From: JAUPKT01 sp964427855
GTDB taxonomy: Bacteria > Desulfobacterota > Desulfomonilia > Desulfomonilales > Desulfomonilaceae
Reading direction: 5' to 3'
NCBI GenBank assembly: GCA_964427855.1
Contig: CAYRVH010000004.1
Location: 1 to 64,000 of the forward strand
DNA: 64,000 nucleotides
The number at the start of each line of letters is the position of its first letter. Position 1 is the stretch's first letter. A model generated the notes under the pieces. That model did not search any database. It was not told the origin of the DNA and saw only the letters and a list, made by a program, of their open reading frames with translations. Below are positions 42,583-51,284 of the stretch, piece by piece. A program made the position numbers and the translations under genes.

Positions 42583-42800
42583 ATCGAGTTGGTGTTTCCG
42601 TTCGAAAAGCACTGTGAAGCTAGGAGAGCGGAAATCTTGTCATTTCGTAGGGGCGAGGGCTCGAACGAGAGTGAGACGCCCCGGCACCTGTCATTTCGAA
42701 GGAGCCTTGCGACTGAGAAATCTTTCTTGCTGGATCAAGATTTCTCGCTTCGCCCGAAATGACAGACACGTCATCAAGTGTATGAGTAATTGCGACAACC
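42583..42800 (+). repeat. R1 intergenic repeat, copy 3
   Basis: Left edge GAGTTGGTGTTTCCGTTCGAAAAG, then TTGTCATTTCG and GAGACGC, then the hairpin core TGTCATTTCGAAGGAGCC...CCCGAAATGACA, with inner arms GAGAAATCTT and CAAGATTTCTC. The right edge (TGAGTAATTGCGA) is shortened. It fills most of the gap between the barrel gene and icmF, which converge on it. Confidence 0.8.
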
Positions 42801-42817
42801 GCCATGAGACTGGGAGG

Positions 42818-45800
42818 CTACATCGTCCTTCTGTACTGGCCACCGGCTCTAAACAAGGTCTCGGAGATCTGCCCCAGGCTGCAGTATTTGACTGTTTCCA
42901 TCAACTCCTCAAAGATATTTCCATTCGACAAGACGATCTGAAAGAGTCTCTCAAGCGCCTTGGGCGCTTCTTCCTTGTTCCGCTCTTTGAATCTCCTCAG
43001 CCTTTCAAGCTGAGATTGCTTTTCTTCTTCTGTGCCCCTTGCGAGTTCCAGGGCGCATTTTTCCATGTAGTCGCCGTCTCGACGAAGGAAGGTGTTGACG
43101 CCGACAATGGGATACTCACCAGTACTCTTCAGCGTCTCGTAGTAAAGAGATTCGTCCTGAATCTTGGTCCGCTGATAGCCCGTTTCCATAGCCCCTAACA
43201 CGCCGCCGCGTTGAGAGAGGCGATCAAATTCCATAAGTACGGCTTCTTCTACGAGATCTGTGAGTTCTTCGATGATGAAGCTTCCTTGGTTGCAGTTGTC
43301 CACTCGGGACATTCCCCATTCCTTGTTGATGATCAACTGGATTGCCAAGGCCCGCCGCACCGATTCTTCGCTCGGCGTGGTGATGGCCTCATCGTAAGAG
43401 TTGGTGTGAAGCGAGTTGCAGTTGTCATAGATGGCGATGAGCGCCTGAAGCGTGGTGCGGATGTCGTTGAATTGAATTTCCTGGGCGTGGAGCGATCGGC
43501 CGCTTGTCTGGATGTGATACTTGAGTTTCTGCGACCGTTCATTGGCGCCGTATTTGTCGCGCATAGCTATTGCCCAAATGCGGCGGGCAACTCGGCCGAT
43601 GACGGAATACTCGGGTTCAAGACCGTTTGAGAAGAAGAAGGAAAGATTTGGGGCAAAGTCGTCGATGCGCATGCCTCTTGACAGGTAGTATTCCACATAG
43701 GTGAACCCATTTGCCAAGGTGAACGCGAGCTGAGTGATCGGATTGGCGCCGGCCTCTGCGATGTGATACCCAGAAATCGATACTGAATAAAAATTCCGGA
43801 CGGAATTCTTTATAAAATACTCTTGAATGTCTCCCATCATCTTCAGCGCGAAATCAATGGCAAAGAGACAAGTGTTTTGTCCTTGATCCTCCTTGAGGAT
43901 GTCCGCCTGGACCGTGCCGCGGATATTTTGGAGCACCTCGGATTTGATCGCGGCCCGCTGTTCCGCAGAGGGCTCTTTGCCATACTCGTTCCTGAATTTG
44001 TCCAACTTCTGGTCAATGGCGGCGTTGAAAAACATCGCCAGCATCATGGGGGCCGGTCCGTTGATCGTCATGGAAACTGAGGTGTTGGGAGCGGAAAGGT
44101 CGAAACCGGCGTACAGTTCTTTTACATCGTCAACTGTGCAGATAGAAACGCCCGAGGTGCCGATCTTCCCGTAAATGTCAGGGCGGGGATCAGGGTCTCG
44201 TCCATACAGCGTGACGCTGTCGAATGCAGTTGAAAGCCTTTTCGCCACGCTGTTTTCCGATAAATAATGAAACCGCCTGTTGGTCCTGAACGCGTCACCT
44301 TCGCCCGCAAACATCCTTGTGGGTTCTTCGTCCTGTCGCTTGAAGGGGAAGACCCCCGCAGTGTAGGGAAACATGCCGGGAAGATTTTCTTTCACTCGCC
44401 AACGCAGGATCTCGCCGGGATCAGCGTACGAGGGCAGGATGACTCGGGGCAGCATGGTGCCGCTCAAAGTCCTTGTTTTTAGCTTGGTGGGGATCTTTCG
44501 CCCGCGCACAGTGAAGACATATTCTTCGCCGGAATAGGCGTCCTTCAAGTCCTGCCACTCTCCCACCAACGCGAGCGCTTTCGGATCCAAGCTTTTCTCG
44601 ACTTCCTCTTGGAGTTGCCGTATCTGCCTGATGGATTCAGCATCATCCGGCACCCCCGCGCGATTCAAGGCCATGCTTGCGCCGTCAAGCTGCCAAAGGC
44701 GGCGAATGAGCTCGGACTGATCTTTCCCCCACGCGTGGTACGTCCTCACTGTCTCGGCGACGTCTGACAGGTACCCGCTTCTCTCCGTAGGAATGATGAC
44801 TGTCCGAGACGAAGGCATTCGATCCGGGCGCTCCTCGAGACTTGTCTGCCAATTCACACCTGTCTTCGAATTGATGGCATTGATGAGTCCTACATATAGG
44901 CTGGTGACCCCATCATCGTTAAAACGCGACGCTATCGTGCCATACACAGGAAAATCCGTCAGGGGTCTGGTGAATTCGGCTCTGTTGCGCTGAATTTGTT
45001 TTCGGACGTCATGCAGAGCGTCCTCCGATCCATGTCGGTCGAATTTGTTGACCGCGACGAGATCGGCAAAATCAAGCATATCGATTTTTTCCAACTGCGT
45101 CTGGGATCCAAAGTCGCAGGTCATGACGTACAGGGACACATCAACGAGAGGCACAATGGCGGCGTCGCCCTGACCTATACCTGCGGTCTCGACGATGATG
45201 AGGTCCATGCCCGCGGCCTTCAACACGAGCAACGACTCCTGAAGATGGGTCGGAACCTCTGTCCCGTAGCTCCTCGTGGCCATGGATCGGTAATATACCC
45301 TCTCGGAGTTTATTGAATTCATCCTTATTCGGTCGCCAAGAAGCGCCCCGCCAGTCTTTCTCCTACTCGGATCCACCGAAATAATGCCAACCTTCTTGTC
45401 CGGCTGGTCGTTGAGAAACCGCAGCACAATCTCGTCTGTCAAAGACGACTTTCCCGCGCCTCCCGTTCCTGTGATCCCTACCACAGGTACAATGCGGCCA
45501 TGGATCTTATTTTCCAACGCGAAAAGGATAGTAGGCAAATCCCCATTTCCAGCGGCCTTGGCGACCTCCACTGCAGTGATCGTCCGGGCGATGACAGGCC
45601 AGTTGTTCCATGTCAGGCCTGACAGATCCCCGTTGAGTTTTCCGTCGCTCAATGGGAAGTCACTGAGTCTAAGGAAATGGTTGATCATGCCTTGCAGGCC
45701 CATGACGCGTCCATCTTCCGGGCTGTATATCTTGGCAACGCCATAAGCCTCGAGTTCCTCTATTTCTTCAGGGACTATGACCCCACCACCCCCCCCGAAG

Positions 45801-46093
45801 ATCTTGATATGACTGCAGCCATACTCTTTGAGCAGGTCCACCATATATTTGAAAAATTCTATATGACCGCCTTGGTAAGAACTCACCCCAATGGCCTGCA
45901 CGTCTTCCTGAACCGCAGCAATGACTATTTCAGCCACGGAGCGGTTGTGGCCGAGATGTATGACCTCAGCCCCGGACGATTGCAGAATTCTTCGCATGAT
46001 GTTAATGGCAGCGTCGTGCCCGTCGAACAAAGAAGCTGCCGTGATAATGCGAACATGATTTACAGGCTGATAGATCTCTTCTTCACCGCTCAT
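42818..46093 (-). CDS. icmF: Fused acyl-CoA mutase/GTPase chaperone, IcmF type
   Basis: A 1091-residue fusion that interconverts branched and straight acyl-CoAs (isobutyryl/butyryl or relatives) with adenosylcobalamin. The N-terminal B12-binding domain has LFDGHDAAINIMRRIL (His26, lower axial ligand). A MeaB-like GTPase with P-loop GITGTGGAGKSSL at 207-219 follows, and then the TIM-barrel mutase part from about residue 560, with SVSISGYHIAEAGANPITQLAFTLANG. ATG 46093 makes an ATGA overlap with the upstream B12-binding gene; the longer frame upstream runs inside that gene. B12 supply would come from the cobS/cbiR region or uptake. Confidence 0.92.
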   Translation of the reverse strand: MSGEEEIYQPVNHVRIITAASLFDGHDAAINIMRRILQSSGAEVIHLGHNRSVAEIVIAAVQEDVQAIGVSSYQGGHIEFFKYMVDLLKEYGCSHIKIFGGGGGVIVPEEIEELEAYGVAKIYSPEDGRVMGLQGMINHFLRLSDFPLSDGKLNGDLSGLTWNNWPVIARTITAVEVAKAAGNGDLPTILFALENKIHGRIVPVVGITGTGGAGKSSLTDEIVLRFLNDQPDKKVGIISVDPSRRKTGGALLGDRIRMNSINSERVYYRSMATRSYGTEVPTHLQESLLVLKAAGMDLIIVETAGIGQGDAAIVPLVDVSLYVMTCDFGSQTQLEKIDMLDFADLVAVNKFDRHGSEDALHDVRKQIQRNRAEFTRPLTDFPVYGTIASRFNDDGVTSLYVGLINAINSKTGVNWQTSLEERPDRMPSSRTVIIPTERSGYLSDVAETVRTYHAWGKDQSELIRRLWQLDGASMALNRAGVPDDAESIRQIRQLQEEVEKSLDPKALALVGEWQDLKDAYSGEEYVFTVRGRKIPTKLKTRTLSGTMLPRVILPSYADPGEILRWRVKENLPGMFPYTAGVFPFKRQDEEPTRMFAGEGDAFRTNRRFHYLSENSVAKRLSTAFDSVTLYGRDPDPRPDIYGKIGTSGVSICTVDDVKELYAGFDLSAPNTSVSMTINGPAPMMLAMFFNAAIDQKLDKFRNEYGKEPSAEQRAAIKSEVLQNIRGTVQADILKEDQGQNTCLFAIDFALKMMGDIQEYFIKNSVRNFYSVSISGYHIAEAGANPITQLAFTLANGFTYVEYYLSRGMRIDDFAPNLSFFFSNGLEPEYSVIGRVARRIWAIAMRDKYGANERSQKLKYHIQTSGRSLHAQEIQFNDIRTTLQALIAIYDNCNSLHTNSYDEAITTPSEESVRRALAIQLIINKEWGMSRVDNCNQGSFIIEELTDLVEEAVLMEFDRLSQRGGVLGAMETGYQRTKIQDESLYYETLKSTGEYPIVGVNTFLRRDGDYMEKCALELARGTEEEKQSQLERLRRFKERNKEEAPKALERLFQIVLSNGNIFEELMETVKYCSLGQISETLFRAGGQYRRTM

Positions 46094-46503
46094 GACATGG
46101 CCTCTGCGTTGAGTTGCTGTTTGATGAATGCGGCGGGGGCGTGTATGTCGGAGCCGCCGGGAAAGACCTCTTTGACCCCCAGGGCTTTCAAGGCCGGTAT
46201 ATCCCGACTGGGTATCACCCCACCCACCAAAACTATAATGTCCGTGGCTTCCTTTTCTTTCAAGAGTCGAAGGAGCTTCTGGCATATAGGTAGATGCGCT
46301 CCCGACATTATAGACAATCCAATCACATCAACGTCTTCCTGTATCGCTGTTTCAACGATCATCTCAACGGTTTGATGCAACCCTGTGTAAATGACTTCGA
46401 AACCAGCGTCCTTTAGAGCGTGCGCAATGACTTTGGCGCCCCTGTCGTGCCCGTCCAAACCTGGTTTCGCAACCAATACTCGCGGCGTCCTCTTCCAGCT
46501 CAA
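46090..46503 (-). CDS. Stand-alone cobalamin-binding (mutase C-terminal type) protein
   Basis: A 137-residue B12-binding domain like the small subunit of methylmalonyl-CoA mutases. It has VAKPGLDGHDRGAKVIAHALKDAGF with the canonical DxHxxG (D17, H19, G22), GLSIMSGAH and VLVGGVIPSRD. TTG 46503 is chosen because GGAGG lies five bases before it and the length then fits the family; the frame runs open to 46596. It is translated just before icmF, although IcmF already has its own B12 domain. Whether it serves a different mutase large subunit or delivers cofactor is unknown. Confidence 0.85.
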   Translation of the reverse strand: MSWKRTPRVLVAKPGLDGHDRGAKVIAHALKDAGFEVIYTGLHQTVEMIVETAIQEDVDVIGLSIMSGAHLPICQKLLRLLKEKEATDIIVLVGGVIPSRDIPALKALGVKEVFPGGSDIHAPAAFIKQQLNAEAMS

Positions 46504-46792
46504 GGCCACCTCCAGTGATGTGTTTATGAAGAGAAAACGAAGAGCTTTAACGTGTAAGTCCATTATAAGTGATGCGCGAATTTGTTTCAATAGCAATCGA
46601 TTTGTATAACTCTTGCCTGAAAACCGTAATCACCGCTTTGATGCCCTCGTTCGTCGCCACCGTCGTATAGAGAACGAGGTATATCTATTTTTCTCCGGCT
46701 GGGTTATATTTTTGACCACGCGGCAAGGCTCTATCCTGAGGGCTGACGCGCATGCCGTTTTTAGCGCCCCCACTAAGGAGAAGATAGCAGTC

Positions 46793-47146
46793 ATGGAACG
46801 ACTTATCAGAGAAGACGTGATCATTGTGACCACAGATGAGCGATTTGATGCAGCGGCTGCGCCCCATTTCAAGGAACTCGTTATGGAAACGAATCGGCCT
46901 GACGGCATGAAGTTGGTTGTTGACGTCTCCCGGACGTACTTCATAGACAGTACAGGAAGCGGCGCCCTTGTTGCATCATGGCGTTTCGTGAAGCGAAACA
47001 AGGGGGAGATGAAGATCGCAGGGCCCTCTCAGCACCTGAAATCGTTGTTTCGGCTGGTGCGTCTCAGCCAAGTCGTTGAGATGTACGATTCTGTGGAGGA
47101 GGCCGTGGCGTCGTTTTCTGGCGGCCACCTTGTGCACCATGCGTGA
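46793..47146 (+). CDS. STAS-domain protein (anti-sigma factor antagonist type)
   Basis: A 117-residue STAS domain: VIIVTTDERFDAAAAPHFKELV, then VVDVSRTYFIDSTGSGALVASWRFVKRNKGEMKIAG, where the Ser residues in DSTGSG are the usual phosphorylation site of SpoIIAA/RsbV-like antagonists, and LFRLVRLSQVVEMYDSVEEAV. The ATG at 46793, after AAGGAG, is preferred; the frame is open from 46613 but that part looks non-coding. No anti-sigma kinase or phosphatase is adjacent. Confidence 0.85.
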   Translation: MERLIREDVIIVTTDERFDAAAAPHFKELVMETNRPDGMKLVVDVSRTYFIDSTGSGALVASWRFVKRNKGEMKIAGPSQHLKSLFRLVRLSQVVEMYDSVEEAVASFSGGHLVHHA

Positions 47147-47207
47147 AACTGAGAAGATGAACGCGTGGGCCGGCGGACTGGCCTGCAATCAATGGCTCGA
47201 AAGACAG

Positions 47208-47429
47208 CACACTCCCCAATAGTTAATGGTCGGGAGTTGATTTATGGAGTGGTGGCTTGGCCATTTTGAGAATCTGGATACGTTCTTAAAAGAAATCACG
47301 AAATGACTATATCTCGGATTGTCATTCCCATAAAAATTGGGAAACCAAGGAACTCCCCGTGGATGGACACGTTTGTGGGGATGACGTCGCGGCCCTTTGG
47401 TCCCAATTCGTGATTCATTTCAACAGGTC
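47208..47429 (+). repeat. R2 intergenic repeat, copy d (full length)
   Basis: The block order CCCCAATAGTTAATGG, TTATGGAGTGGTGG, GTTCTTAAAAGAAATCACG, ATTGTCATTCCCATAAAAATT, GTTTGTGGGGATGAC, CCCAATTCGTGATTCATTTC matches copy b at 9800-10027 along the whole length. It lies between the STAS gene and the catalase promoter. Confidence 0.7.
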
Positions 47430-47460
47430 TTAAAAGTGCGGACACTTCTGAGAAAAACCC

Positions 47461-47489
47461 TTGACGGCATCTGGGCAAGCCAATAGACT
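47461..47489 (+). promoter_or_regulatory. Possible catalase promoter
   Basis: TTGACG (47461-47466), a 17-base spacer and TAGACT (47484-47489) lie about 76 bp before the katA start. No obvious PerR or Fur box was recognised around it. A separate TATAAT-like hexamer lies near 47528. Confidence 0.4.
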
Positions 47490-47564
47490 CTTTTATTAGG
47501 AGGCATTCTTAGGTCGAGTACCATCCTATAATGTGTTCCGCATCACCACTGAAAGGAGTTCTCC

Positions 47565-49076
47565 ATGTCCCAACAAGCTAAATCCCTCACCACCGCGTTT
47601 GGAGCCCCCGTCCCCGACGATCAAAACACCATGACCGCAGGCCAACGCGGCCCCGTTCTTCTACAAGACTTACATCTCCTGGAAAAATTGGCCCACTTTG
47701 ATAGGGAGAGGATCCCCGAACGCGTCGTCCATGCCAAAGGCGCCGGTGCGCATGGCTATTTTGAGGTCTTGGCCGATGTGACGAAGTTCACCAGGGCAAA
47801 ATTCCTGTCCAAGATTGGCAAGAAGACCGAAGTGTTCGTCCGGTTTTCCACCGTGGGGGGAGAGAAAGGGTCGGCAGACGCGGAACGAGATCCAAGAGGA
47901 TTTGCGGTAAAATTTTACACAGAAGAAGGCAACTACGATATGACCGGGAACAACACGCCTGTGTTCTTTATACGGGATCCGCTCAAATTCCCGGATTTCA
48001 TTCATACTCAGAAAAGACATCCAGCAACCAATCTCAAAGACCCCAACATGTTTTGGGATTTTCTTTCGCTCACTCCTGAATCTATTCACCAGGTGACCAT
48101 ACTATTCTCAGATCGAGGCACGCCGGCCACATACCGCCACATGAACGGATACAGCAGTCATACTTTCAAATGGTATAACTCCGACGGCGAATATTTTTGG
48201 GTAAAATACCATTTCAAGACTGATCAAGGAATCCGAAATCTCACTCGTCAAGAGGCAGAGAGTATCAAAGGCAGAGATCCAGACCACGCGACCCGTGACC
48301 TTTACGAGACGATTGAGCGGGGAGATTATCCATCCTGGACGCTCGAAATGCAGATCATGACCCCAGAACAAGCGGCGGACTATCGCTTTGATATTTTTGA
48401 CATTACCAAAGTGTGGCCCCACCGTGATGTCCCCCCCATCAAGGTCGGAAGGCTCATCCTAAACCGGAACCCGGAAAACTATTTTGCCGAGGTCGAGCAA
48501 GCTGCTTTTTCCCCTGGAAATTTAGTGCCAGGCATCGCTGCCTCCCCTGATAAGATGCTCCAAGCTCGGCTTTTTTCGTATCACGACACGCATATTCACC
48601 GGTTGGGACCTAACTACCATCTCATCCCAGTAAATGCTCCAAAATACGCGCCGGAACGGAGCTATCAGCGTGATGGCTTCATGAGAACCGATGGCAATGG
48701 GGGCGGGGGACCCAATTATTGGCCCAATAGCTTTGGGGGACCTGCGCCCGATGACTCCGCAGGCGAGCCGTCCTTCCATGTAGTAGGTCAAGCTGGTCGG
48801 CATCCATACAATCATCCTCACGATGATTTTATACAACCAGGCAATCTTTTCCGTGATGTGATGACCGAAGAGGACAGGGAAAACCTCGTAGGCAACATTG
48901 TAGATCACCTTTCAGGGGCCCTGAAACGTATTCAGTTGCGGCAGACAGCCCTGTTCTATAAGGCGGAACCTGAATACCGGGAACGCGTCGCACAAGCTCT
49001 TGGCCTCAGCCTGTCCGACGTCAAAAGAGTCGCGAATATGACTGATTCGGAGAGGGCTGCAACGACTTCAGCCTGA
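47565..49076 (+). CDS. katA: Monofunctional haem catalase
   Basis: A 503-residue small-subunit (clade 3) catalase. The distal His lies in PERVVHAKGAGAHGYF (about residue 58), the distal Asn in YDMTGNNTPVFFIRD, and the proximal haem-ligand Tyr in QARLFSYHDTHIHRLGPNY (about residue 338). AAAGGAG precedes the ATG. It destroys hydrogen peroxide and here would protect an anaerobe during oxygen exposure. A PerR/Fur-type repressor is encoded 230 bp downstream and probably controls it. Confidence 0.97.
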   Translation: MSQQAKSLTTAFGAPVPDDQNTMTAGQRGPVLLQDLHLLEKLAHFDRERIPERVVHAKGAGAHGYFEVLADVTKFTRAKFLSKIGKKTEVFVRFSTVGGEKGSADAERDPRGFAVKFYTEEGNYDMTGNNTPVFFIRDPLKFPDFIHTQKRHPATNLKDPNMFWDFLSLTPESIHQVTILFSDRGTPATYRHMNGYSSHTFKWYNSDGEYFWVKYHFKTDQGIRNLTRQEAESIKGRDPDHATRDLYETIERGDYPSWTLEMQIMTPEQAADYRFDIFDITKVWPHRDVPPIKVGRLILNRNPENYFAEVEQAAFSPGNLVPGIAASPDKMLQARLFSYHDTHIHRLGPNYHLIPVNAPKYAPERSYQRDGFMRTDGNGGGGPNYWPNSFGGPAPDDSAGEPSFHVVGQAGRHPYNHPHDDFIQPGNLFRDVMTEEDRENLVGNIVDHLSGALKRIQLRQTALFYKAEPEYRERVAQALGLSLSDVKRVANMTDSERAATTSA

Positions 49077-49209
49077 GGAGCTGAAGGCGCAAACGCGCAC
49101 TGTAGTCTGAGTGAAAGGGACTGCTTCCGCCCGCCGTCGCCTGACGGGGCAGGTGGTCAAGGTGTGTCGCGGGAGCGGTTTTTGCCGTCCATCTTGATTC
49201 AGAGCGAAG

Positions 49210-49240
49210 TGTATGCTAGTCAGTTTGTATTCGGCATACA
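49210..49240. promoter_or_regulatory. Inverted repeat upstream of the Fur/PerR gene
   Basis: TGTATGC (49210-49216) and GCATACA (49234-49240) are perfect 7-bp inverted halves, 17 bases apart and 67 bp before the regulator start. This may be an operator, but it does not resemble a Fur or PerR box. Confidence 0.35.
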
Positions 49241-49306
49241 ACGCACTCCTATAGTTTGAGCTCACAATTGAAAGGCGCGGCATCTGTCTGAGCGCGGCGA
49301 GCTGTC

Positions 49307-49798
49307 ATGACGAACAATCTGAGCCAATGGCGTGACCAGAAAATAGAAGCGTTCAGGCACGCATGCAGGAGCTGTGGCATCAAGGTGACGCCTCAACGTA
49401 TTGCAATATGGCTGGAAGTAGTAGACTCTAAAATCCATCCCACGGCCGAAGACGTATTCGAAGCGGTGAGAAAGGAACTGCCCACTATCTCTCTCGATAC
49501 GGTGTATAGAACGCTCAATACCTTCGCCGAATGTGGCTTGGTCGCCAAAGTGTACATCGTTCACGACAGGACTCGCTTCGATCCCAATGTAATACGTCAT
49601 CATCATCTTGTATGTGTTAAGTGTAAAAAGATTACTGATTTTCAGTGGCCGGAATGCGACAACGCGTTGCTGCCTCACCCGGTTGAAAACTGGGGCCAGC
49701 CAGACGTGAAGCACATACAAGTACTTGGAATCTGTGCGCAATGTCTTACCAAGCCTAGTGACACTATAGACAAACCAATGTCGCAAGGACGATCTTGA
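49307..49798 (+). CDS. Fur-family regulator, probably PerR
   Basis: A 163-residue Fur-fold repressor. The winged helix is at residues about 25-90 (GIKVTPQRIAIWLEVVDSKIHPTAEDVFEAV, SLDTVYRTLNTFAECGLV). The metal-binding half has RHHHLVCVKCKKITDF and GICAQCL, the two CxxC pairs of the structural zinc site. The catalase gene upstream favours peroxide-sensing PerR over iron-sensing Fur. Confidence 0.9.
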   Translation: MTNNLSQWRDQKIEAFRHACRSCGIKVTPQRIAIWLEVVDSKIHPTAEDVFEAVRKELPTISLDTVYRTLNTFAECGLVAKVYIVHDRTRFDPNVIRHHHLVCVKCKKITDFQWPECDNALLPHPVENWGQPDVKHIQVLGICAQCLTKPSDTIDKPMSQGRS

Positions 49799-49907
49799 CG
49801 GGGACCTCGGATTCGCGGTGAAGCTCGAGTTCAGAAGCGCTACCGCATAAGCGTTTCGTGAGCCAATAATTTTTTCACCGATAACACGCACCGAGACCTG
49901 CGGGAGG

Positions 49908-51284
49908 ATGATCGTGAGTATCGTTGTGGTCGGAGCTGGCGAAATGGGATATCATCTTGCGCGACGCCTCTCCCTAGAAAACAAAGACGTCACTCTCATC
50001 GACCGCGATGAGGAGAGAGTATATTGGATTCAGGAGAATCTCGATGTCCGCGCCATTGTGGGAAGGGGTGCGTCGCCGGACATCCTGTTGCGAGCGGGAA
50101 TCAGTGCCGCCTCAATGCTTGTGGCGGTGACGGACTCTGACGAGGCTAACCTGGTGGCGTGTTACGTCGGCAAGTTGCTCAATGGGGCCATGAAAAAGGT
50201 TGCAAGATTGAGAGAAGAGGATTATTCGGCGATCCCGCAAATCCTTGACGATCAGCATCTCGGAATAGACCTCGTCATCAGCCCGGAGAGCGAAGCCGTC
50301 GCAAAGCTCATGCAAATCCTTCAGGTCCCTGGGGCCACTGACGTATTGGATTTTGCTGAACAGAGAATAAAGTTGTTCGGCATTCGGTTGCCTGAAAATT
50401 CAGCCTTGGTGGGAAGGTCTTTGCTCAACATCCGAGCCGCATATCCACAAGATCAATTCCTCATTCCAGTAATCCTGCGAGAGTCAGATATCCTGATCCC
50501 GCGTGGAGAAGATGTTCTGCGTTCAGATGACACCGTATACATCATGGCGGGCGCTGCGCACATTCCTCGCTTGCTTGATCTGTGCGGCTTGAGGACACGG
50601 CCCCTGAAGCGTTTCATGATCCACGGGACAACTCGCGTGGCGGTGAGGTTTGTCCACGAGCTTGAGAAACATGGCGTGACGCATATTCGTGTGATCGGCG
50701 CCGATGCGGATGCGTGTGAAAAGATTGCAGCAGAAGTCCAACACGCGCTGGTGCTGAAATCGGACAGCCTCGATGAAGAGTTCCTTCGCAGTGAGGGGAT
50801 CGGCGATACTGACGCCTTTTTCGCCATGACCGACGATGACGAACAAAATGCCTTAAGCGCGATCCTAGCCAAACGTATGGGGGCTTACAGGGTAGGGGCT
50901 GTCACAAACAAAATAGAGTATCACAGATTGGCGTCTGCCATCGGTGTTGATATAGCGGTTAATCCGCGCCTCGCGGGAGTCGCTCACATACTCCAATTCA
51001 TACGGAGAGGAAGAGTCTTGTCTGTCTCAATGCTGCCGGGTGATGCCGTTGAAATACTTGAATGCGAAGCCATGGAGACTTCCGATATAGTGGGACGCCC
51101 CATCAGAAAGCTGCGATTCCCTCGCGGATCAATTGTCGGGGCCGTGGAGCGTGGTCATGAATTTATCATACCAGATGGGTCCACCGTCATCATGCCTGGA
51201 GATCGAGTCATTATCTTCTCTCGACGTGAAGTGGTGCCAAAGATCGAAAAATTCCTCACCGTAAAGTTGGAATACTTTGGATGA
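49908..51284 (+). CDS. trkA: Trk potassium transporter peripheral subunit TrkA
   Basis: A 458-residue cytoplasmic regulator with two RCK halves. Each half has an NAD-binding Rossmann region (VVVGAGEMGYHLARRLSLENKDVTLIDRD at the start; a second, more degenerate one from about 235, FMIHGTTRVAVRFVHEL) and a TrkA-C domain (ENSALVGRSLLNIRAAYP; SDIVGRPIRKLRFPRGSIV). It gates the TrkH channel by nucleotide binding. Its stop overlaps the trkH start. Confidence 0.96.
   Translation: MIVSIVVVGAGEMGYHLARRLSLENKDVTLIDRDEERVYWIQENLDVRAIVGRGASPDILLRAGISAASMLVAVTDSDEANLVACYVGKLLNGAMKKVARLREEDYSAIPQILDDQHLGIDLVISPESEAVAKLMQILQVPGATDVLDFAEQRIKLFGIRLPENSALVGRSLLNIRAAYPQDQFLIPVILRESDILIPRGEDVLRSDDTVYIMAGAAHIPRLLDLCGLRTRPLKRFMIHGTTRVAVRFVHELEKHGVTHIRVIGADADACEKIAAEVQHALVLKSDSLDEEFLRSEGIGDTDAFFAMTDDDEQNALSAILAKRMGAYRVGAVTNKIEYHRLASAIGVDIAVNPRLAGVAHILQFIRRGRVLSVSMLPGDAVEILECEAMETSDIVGRPIRKLRFPRGSIVGAVERGHEFIIPDGSTVIMPGDRVIIFSRREVVPKIEKFLTVKLEYFG

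Noticed and set aside
46094..46285. 64-residue N-terminal extension of IcmF
   Set aside because: It lies inside the B12-binding gene in another frame and is not IcmF-like; the ATGA overlap marks the true start at 46093.
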